Origin: Rubrobacteraceae bacterium
GTDB taxonomy: Bacteria; Actinomycetota; Rubrobacteria; Rubrobacterales; Rubrobacteraceae
Direction: 5' to 3'
Assembly (NCBI GenBank): GCA_013698525.1
Contig: JACCSM010000579.1
Span: forward strand, 1-7,938
Length of the DNA: 7,938 nt
The notes under the pieces are model-generated. The model was not told where the DNA came from, ran no database searches, and was given only the letters and a program-made list of their open reading frames with translations. Shown piece by piece: positions 5,027-7,938 of the stretch. Numbering within the stretch: the stretch's first letter is position 1; each line of letters opens with the position of its first letter. The translations under genes were made by a program, and so were the position numbers.

Positions 5027-6721
5027 ATGTCGCCTCTTACCGACGCCCTGGTGAACCTCTGGCGCCTGCTTCGCAACGCCCGCGCGCGTCTACTCGGCAG
5101 GCCGCCGGAGTACGTCTGGATCGAGATCCAGGGCCCTCTGGCCGAGTTCGAGACGCCTGTTGGCTTCCTCAGGCGCCGCCTGTCTCCTGGCCCGAGCCCC
5201 CCGACGCTGGAGAGGCTGCGCCTGTGGCTCGACCGTATAACCGCCGACGGGCGTCCGGGCGGGGTCGTGCTGCGCATCAAGAACCTCGATGCCGGATGGG
5301 CCGCCATCGAAGAGTTGCGCCGCGAGATCCTTGCCTTCCGGTCGCGCGGCGGCCGGGTCGTGGCCTATTTTGCGGATTCCGCGGACATACGCTCCTACTA
5401 CCTCGCGTGCGCGGCGGACGAGATCCTGGCCACCCCGCTCGCCGATCTGAACGTCGTTGGTATCCGCGCCAGGGTAGACTTCCTCAAAGAAGCCCTCGAC
5501 AACCTGGGCCTCGAGGTCGAGGTCGTCGCCGTCTCGCCTTACAAGTCAGCGGGTGAACGTTTCGTCAGCAACGAATTTTCGCGCGAGTCCCGCGAACAGG
5601 CAGAACGTCTCCTCGACCGCCGCTTCGAGGAGGTCGTCGATGCGATCTCCGAAGGCAGAGGCCTCTCCCGCGAGGGGGTGCGCGCCAGGATAGACCTGGC
5701 CCCTTACGGCGCCGTGGAAGCCCTCTCGCAAGGCCTGCTCGACGGCGTTTGTTACGAGGACGGGTTGCCAGGGAGGCTCGGGTCGGGGGAACGGCGGGCC
5801 ACTCTCGCCGAGTGGGGCCAGGCGCAAGGGTCCTTGCGTATGCCTTACAGGAGGCGGTCCCGAAAAAAGGTCGCGCTCGTCAGCCTTTCGGGGGCCATAG
5901 TGCGGGGTAGGAGCAGGAGACTGCCCGTCCCGCTGCCTTTCGTGGGAGGGGAGCAGGCGGGGAGCGACTCCGTAGTCGCCGCGCTGCGGGTGGCTGAGAA
6001 GAGCCGGAGGATCGCGGCCGTGTTGTTTTATGTCGACTCGCCCGGCGGCGACGCGCTGGCTTCGGATCTGATCTGGCGCGAGGTCGAACGCATCAGCGCC
6101 AAGAAACCGGTCGTCGTCCTGATGGGGAACGCGGCCGCCTCGGGCGGCTACTACGTCTCGGCGGCGGCGAGCCACGTCGTCGCGCGTCGCGGCACGCTCA
6201 CGGGTTCTATAGGCGTGCTGGCCATCCGTCCGATCGCCCTCGGACTCTACGAAAAGCTGGGCATCAACCCCGTCGCACTGGAGCGGGGGGCTCGTGCCGG
6301 TCTTCTCGACCCGAGCCGCCGTCCCAGCCCTGACGAACTGCGGGTGATCGAAGGCCAGATCGGACGCATCTACGCCGAGTTCAAGGATCGTGTCGCGCGG
6401 GGGCGCAGAATGGAGCTTCTCGACCTCGAAGGCATCGCCGGAGGAAGGGTGTGGACGGGTATCGAGGCGTTGGATCTTGGGCTCGTCGACGAGACCGGCG
6501 GTTTCAGGGAGGCACTGCGCAAGGCGAGGGAACTCGGCGGCATAGAGCGGGACGTACCAGGGGTGCTGACGAAGGTAAACCCGCCAAGAAGCGGACGTCC
6601 CTCTCCCGGAGAGCCTGCGCAGAGCGCTGTGGATGCGATAGGGGAGATGTGGCTTGCGCTCTCAGAGCTTCGCGCCGGTGGCTTTTTGGCGCTCGCGCCA
6701 TACGAGATCTCGGAAGGCTGA
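5027..6721 (+). CDS. sppA: SppA-type S49 serine peptidase (signal peptide peptidase family), two-domain form
   Basis: The ATG 5027 start gives 564 residues, close to the long two-domain SppA class (E. coli SppA is 618). The N-terminal S49 domain carries the general base in SPYKSAGERFVSNEFSRESR, Lys173. The C-terminal domain has VDSPGGDALASDLIWREVE (336-354) and the nucleophile in GNAAASGGYY, Ser372, followed by GTLTGSIGVL. The Lys-Ser distance, 199 residues, matches the long SppA class (K209 and S409 in E. coli). The family cleaves remnant signal peptides and other membrane-released peptides with a Ser-Lys dyad. Unlike typical SppA, the N terminus (SPLTDALVNLWRLLRNARARLLG) is amphipathic rather than a membrane anchor or signal peptide, so it may be cytoplasmic or peripheral. 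GTG 5009 would add six residues but overlaps the -10 box. The Fsr-type transporter gene follows after 42 bp. Confidence 0.92.
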   Translation: MSPLTDALVNLWRLLRNARARLLGRPPEYVWIEIQGPLAEFETPVGFLRRRLSPGPSPPTLERLRLWLDRITADGRPGGVVLRIKNLDAGWAAIEELRREILAFRSRGGRVVAYFADSADIRSYYLACAADEILATPLADLNVVGIRARVDFLKEALDNLGLEVEVVAVSPYKSAGERFVSNEFSRESREQAERLLDRRFEEVVDAISEGRGLSREGVRARIDLAPYGAVEALSQGLLDGVCYEDGLPGRLGSGERRATLAEWGQAQGSLRMPYRRRSRKKVALVSLSGAIVRGRSRRLPVPLPFVGGEQAGSDSVVAALRVAEKSRRIAAVLFYVDSPGGDALASDLIWREVERISAKKPVVVLMGNAAASGGYYVSAAASHVVARRGTLTGSIGVLAIRPIALGLYEKLGINPVALERGARAGLLDPSRRPSPDELRVIEGQIGRIYAEFKDRVARGRRMELLDLEGIAGGRVWTGIEALDLGLVDETGGFREALRKARELGGIERDVPGVLTKVNPPRSGRPSPGEPAQSAVDAIGEMWLALSELRAGGFLALAPYEISEG

Positions 6722-6750
6722 TAGGATTTTCGGCGAAGGCCGCAGCTCGA

Positions 6751-6756
6751 GAAGGA
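6751..6756 (+). promoter_or_regulatory. Ribosome binding site that decides the TTG start of the transporter
   Basis: GAAGGA is followed by a 7-nt spacer and then TTG at 6764. The next in-frame ATG (6803) has no such signal, so the rare TTG start is favoured. No promoter is evident in the 42 bp after sppA, consistent with cotranscription. Confidence 0.7.
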
Positions 6757-6763
6757 CTCTGTA

Positions 6764-7938
6764 TTGAGCGAGATCCCCAACAAAGGCGTCGACCGGCGGG
6801 CCATGGCCGGGCTGTCGGCTGGGCACCTGTTCACTGATCTGAACCAGGGTGCCGTGGCGGCGCTCTTGCCTTTCCTGATCTCGGAGCGGGGCATCTCCCT
6901 GGCCGCGGCCGGCGCCCTTTTGTTCGCCGCGACTGTGAGCTCGTCGATCGTGCAGCCTTTGTTCGGCATCTTCTCGGACAGACGGCCAGTACCCGCCCTC
7001 ATGCCGCTCGGCGTATTGCTCGCGGGGTGCGGAATGGCGCTCGTCGGCGTGGCACCGAGCTATCCCGTGATCCTGCTTTGCGTCGTTCTGAGCGGTATCG
7101 GGGTGGCAGCGTTCCACCCCGAGGCGGCGAGGTTCGCCAACTACGTCTCCGGGTCGGGCCGGGCGCGCGGGATGAGCTTCTTCTCCGTTGGCGGTAACGC
7201 CGGCTTCGCACTCGGCCCCGCGCTGACTACGCCACTCGTCCTCCTCTTCGGCCTGCCAGGAGCCCTGTTCCTCGCGCTGCCAGCCGTCGTGATGGCCGCT
7301 GTGCTGTTCCATGAGCTGCCGCGGATGCTCGGGTTCAAACCCGAGGGGGTCGAGGGCGAGGGGGAGAGGGTTGCGGCTGCGCCAGAACACTGGGGGTCAT
7401 TTGTGCGTATGATCGGGGTGGTCACAGTGCGGTCCTTCGTCTACTTTGGGCTCGTGGCCTTCGTCGCCTCTTACTACGAGCGTGTGCTCGACATGTCGCC
7501 GGCGCTCGGGAACACGGCCCTAACGCTGATGCTCTTCGGGGGGGCCGCGGGAACCCTGACCATGGGTCCCCTCGCCGACAGGTTCGGCAGGCGCACGGTG
7601 CTCGGGGTCTCGATGCTGGTGCTTCCTCCTCTGGTCTTCTGCTTCACGCTCGCCGGTCCCTTCGTCGGCATGGCGCTGCTCGTCCTCATCGGGGCGGCTA
7701 CCGTGGGGACGTTCGGGATAACCGTCGTTATGGGACAGGAGTACCTGCCAGGGCGGATCGGGCTCGCGGCCGGTATCACGATGGGACTCTCCATCGGCCT
7801 CGGTGGGGTCGGGGCGCCGATACTCGGCCTCGTCGCGGACAACGCCGGTCTCTCCTTCACCATGCTCGTTATAGCCGCCTTGCCTGTGCCCGGGCTCCTC
7901 CTCGCCCTGACCCTGCCTCGCGGAAATTGGGGCGGTTC
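6764..7938 (+). CDS. Fsr-type (fosmidomycin resistance-like) major facilitator transporter, partial at right edge
   Basis: The frame opens at TTG 6764 and stays open for 391 codons to the right edge, missing only the last few residues. It begins SEIPNKGVDRRAMAGLSAGHLFTDLNQGAVAALLPFL; GHLFTDLNQG (20-29) is characteristic of the Fsr branch. Other marks are AAFHPEAARFANYVSG (115-130), GMSFFSVGGNAGFALGP (136-152), a motif-A-like loop GPLADRFGRR (268-277) and QEYLPGRIGLAAGITMGLSIG (325-345). About 11-12 hydrophobic segments form two halves joined by a polar Gly/Glu-rich loop (~185-212). Proton-driven export of a small molecule is expected from the family. E. coli Fsr confers fosmidomycin resistance, but the natural substrate here is unknown. 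It probably shares a transcript with sppA. Confidence 0.9.
   Translation, partial: MSEIPNKGVDRRAMAGLSAGHLFTDLNQGAVAALLPFLISERGISLAAAGALLFAATVSSSIVQPLFGIFSDRRPVPALMPLGVLLAGCGMALVGVAPSYPVILLCVVLSGIGVAAFHPEAARFANYVSGSGRARGMSFFSVGGNAGFALGPALTTPLVLLFGLPGALFLALPAVVMAAVLFHELPRMLGFKPEGVEGEGERVAAAPEHWGSFVRMIGVVTVRSFVYFGLVAFVASYYERVLDMSPALGNTALTLMLFGGAAGTLTMGPLADRFGRRTVLGVSMLVLPPLVFCFTLAGPFVGMALLVLIGAATVGTFGITVVMGQEYLPGRIGLAAGITMGLSIGLGGVGAPILGLVADNAGLSFTMLVIAALPVPGLLLALTLPRGNWGG

Overview
The window looks like chromosomal DNA from a GC-rich actinobacterium-like organism. The base and codon use, the leaderless-looking promoters and the gene types would fit a Rubrobacter-type genome. That placement is inference: no rRNA or taxon-specific marker is present. 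It is an ordinary-looking housekeeping and stress region with no mobile element, CRISPR array, phage gene or RNA gene that I can recognise.

Layout from left to right. (1) The last ~40 codons of a membrane protein (+) enter from the left edge. (2) A Tat-exported, probably lipid-anchored sulfatase-like enzyme of the alkaline phosphatase superfamily lies on the minus strand; it has Thr where formylglycine sulfatases have Cys or Ser. (3) A small four-helix membrane protein (+) diverges from it, with a -10 box placed so that its mRNA would be nearly leaderless. (4) About 180 bp between converging genes is filled with 8-nt-spaced TCAGC units and hairpins. (5) A ~612-residue coiled-coil protein (-) carries a small globular C-terminal domain of unknown function. 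(6) A ~250 bp regulatory gap contains a candidate promoter and several short inverted repeats. (7) A Fur/PerR-family metalloregulator (-) follows. (8) A two-domain SppA-type S49 peptidase (+) diverges from it, and 42 bp further on comes a Fsr-type major facilitator transporter (+) that runs off the right edge. That transporter starts at TTG behind a good ribosome binding site.

Functional links: sppA and the transporter probably form an operon. fur and sppA are divergent and their -10 boxes lie only 22 bp apart, so a protein bound there could control both. No pathway obviously joins all the genes.

The most interesting unexplained structure is a repeated composite 3'-end element. Pairs of TCAGC separated by 3 nt flank a short GC-rich hairpin, always in the sense orientation of the gene whose stop codon they follow. 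Two copies lie between the converging membrane-protein and coiled-coil genes. A partial copy sits directly on the stop codon of fur. This could be a lineage-specific transcription-termination or mRNA 3'-end signal.
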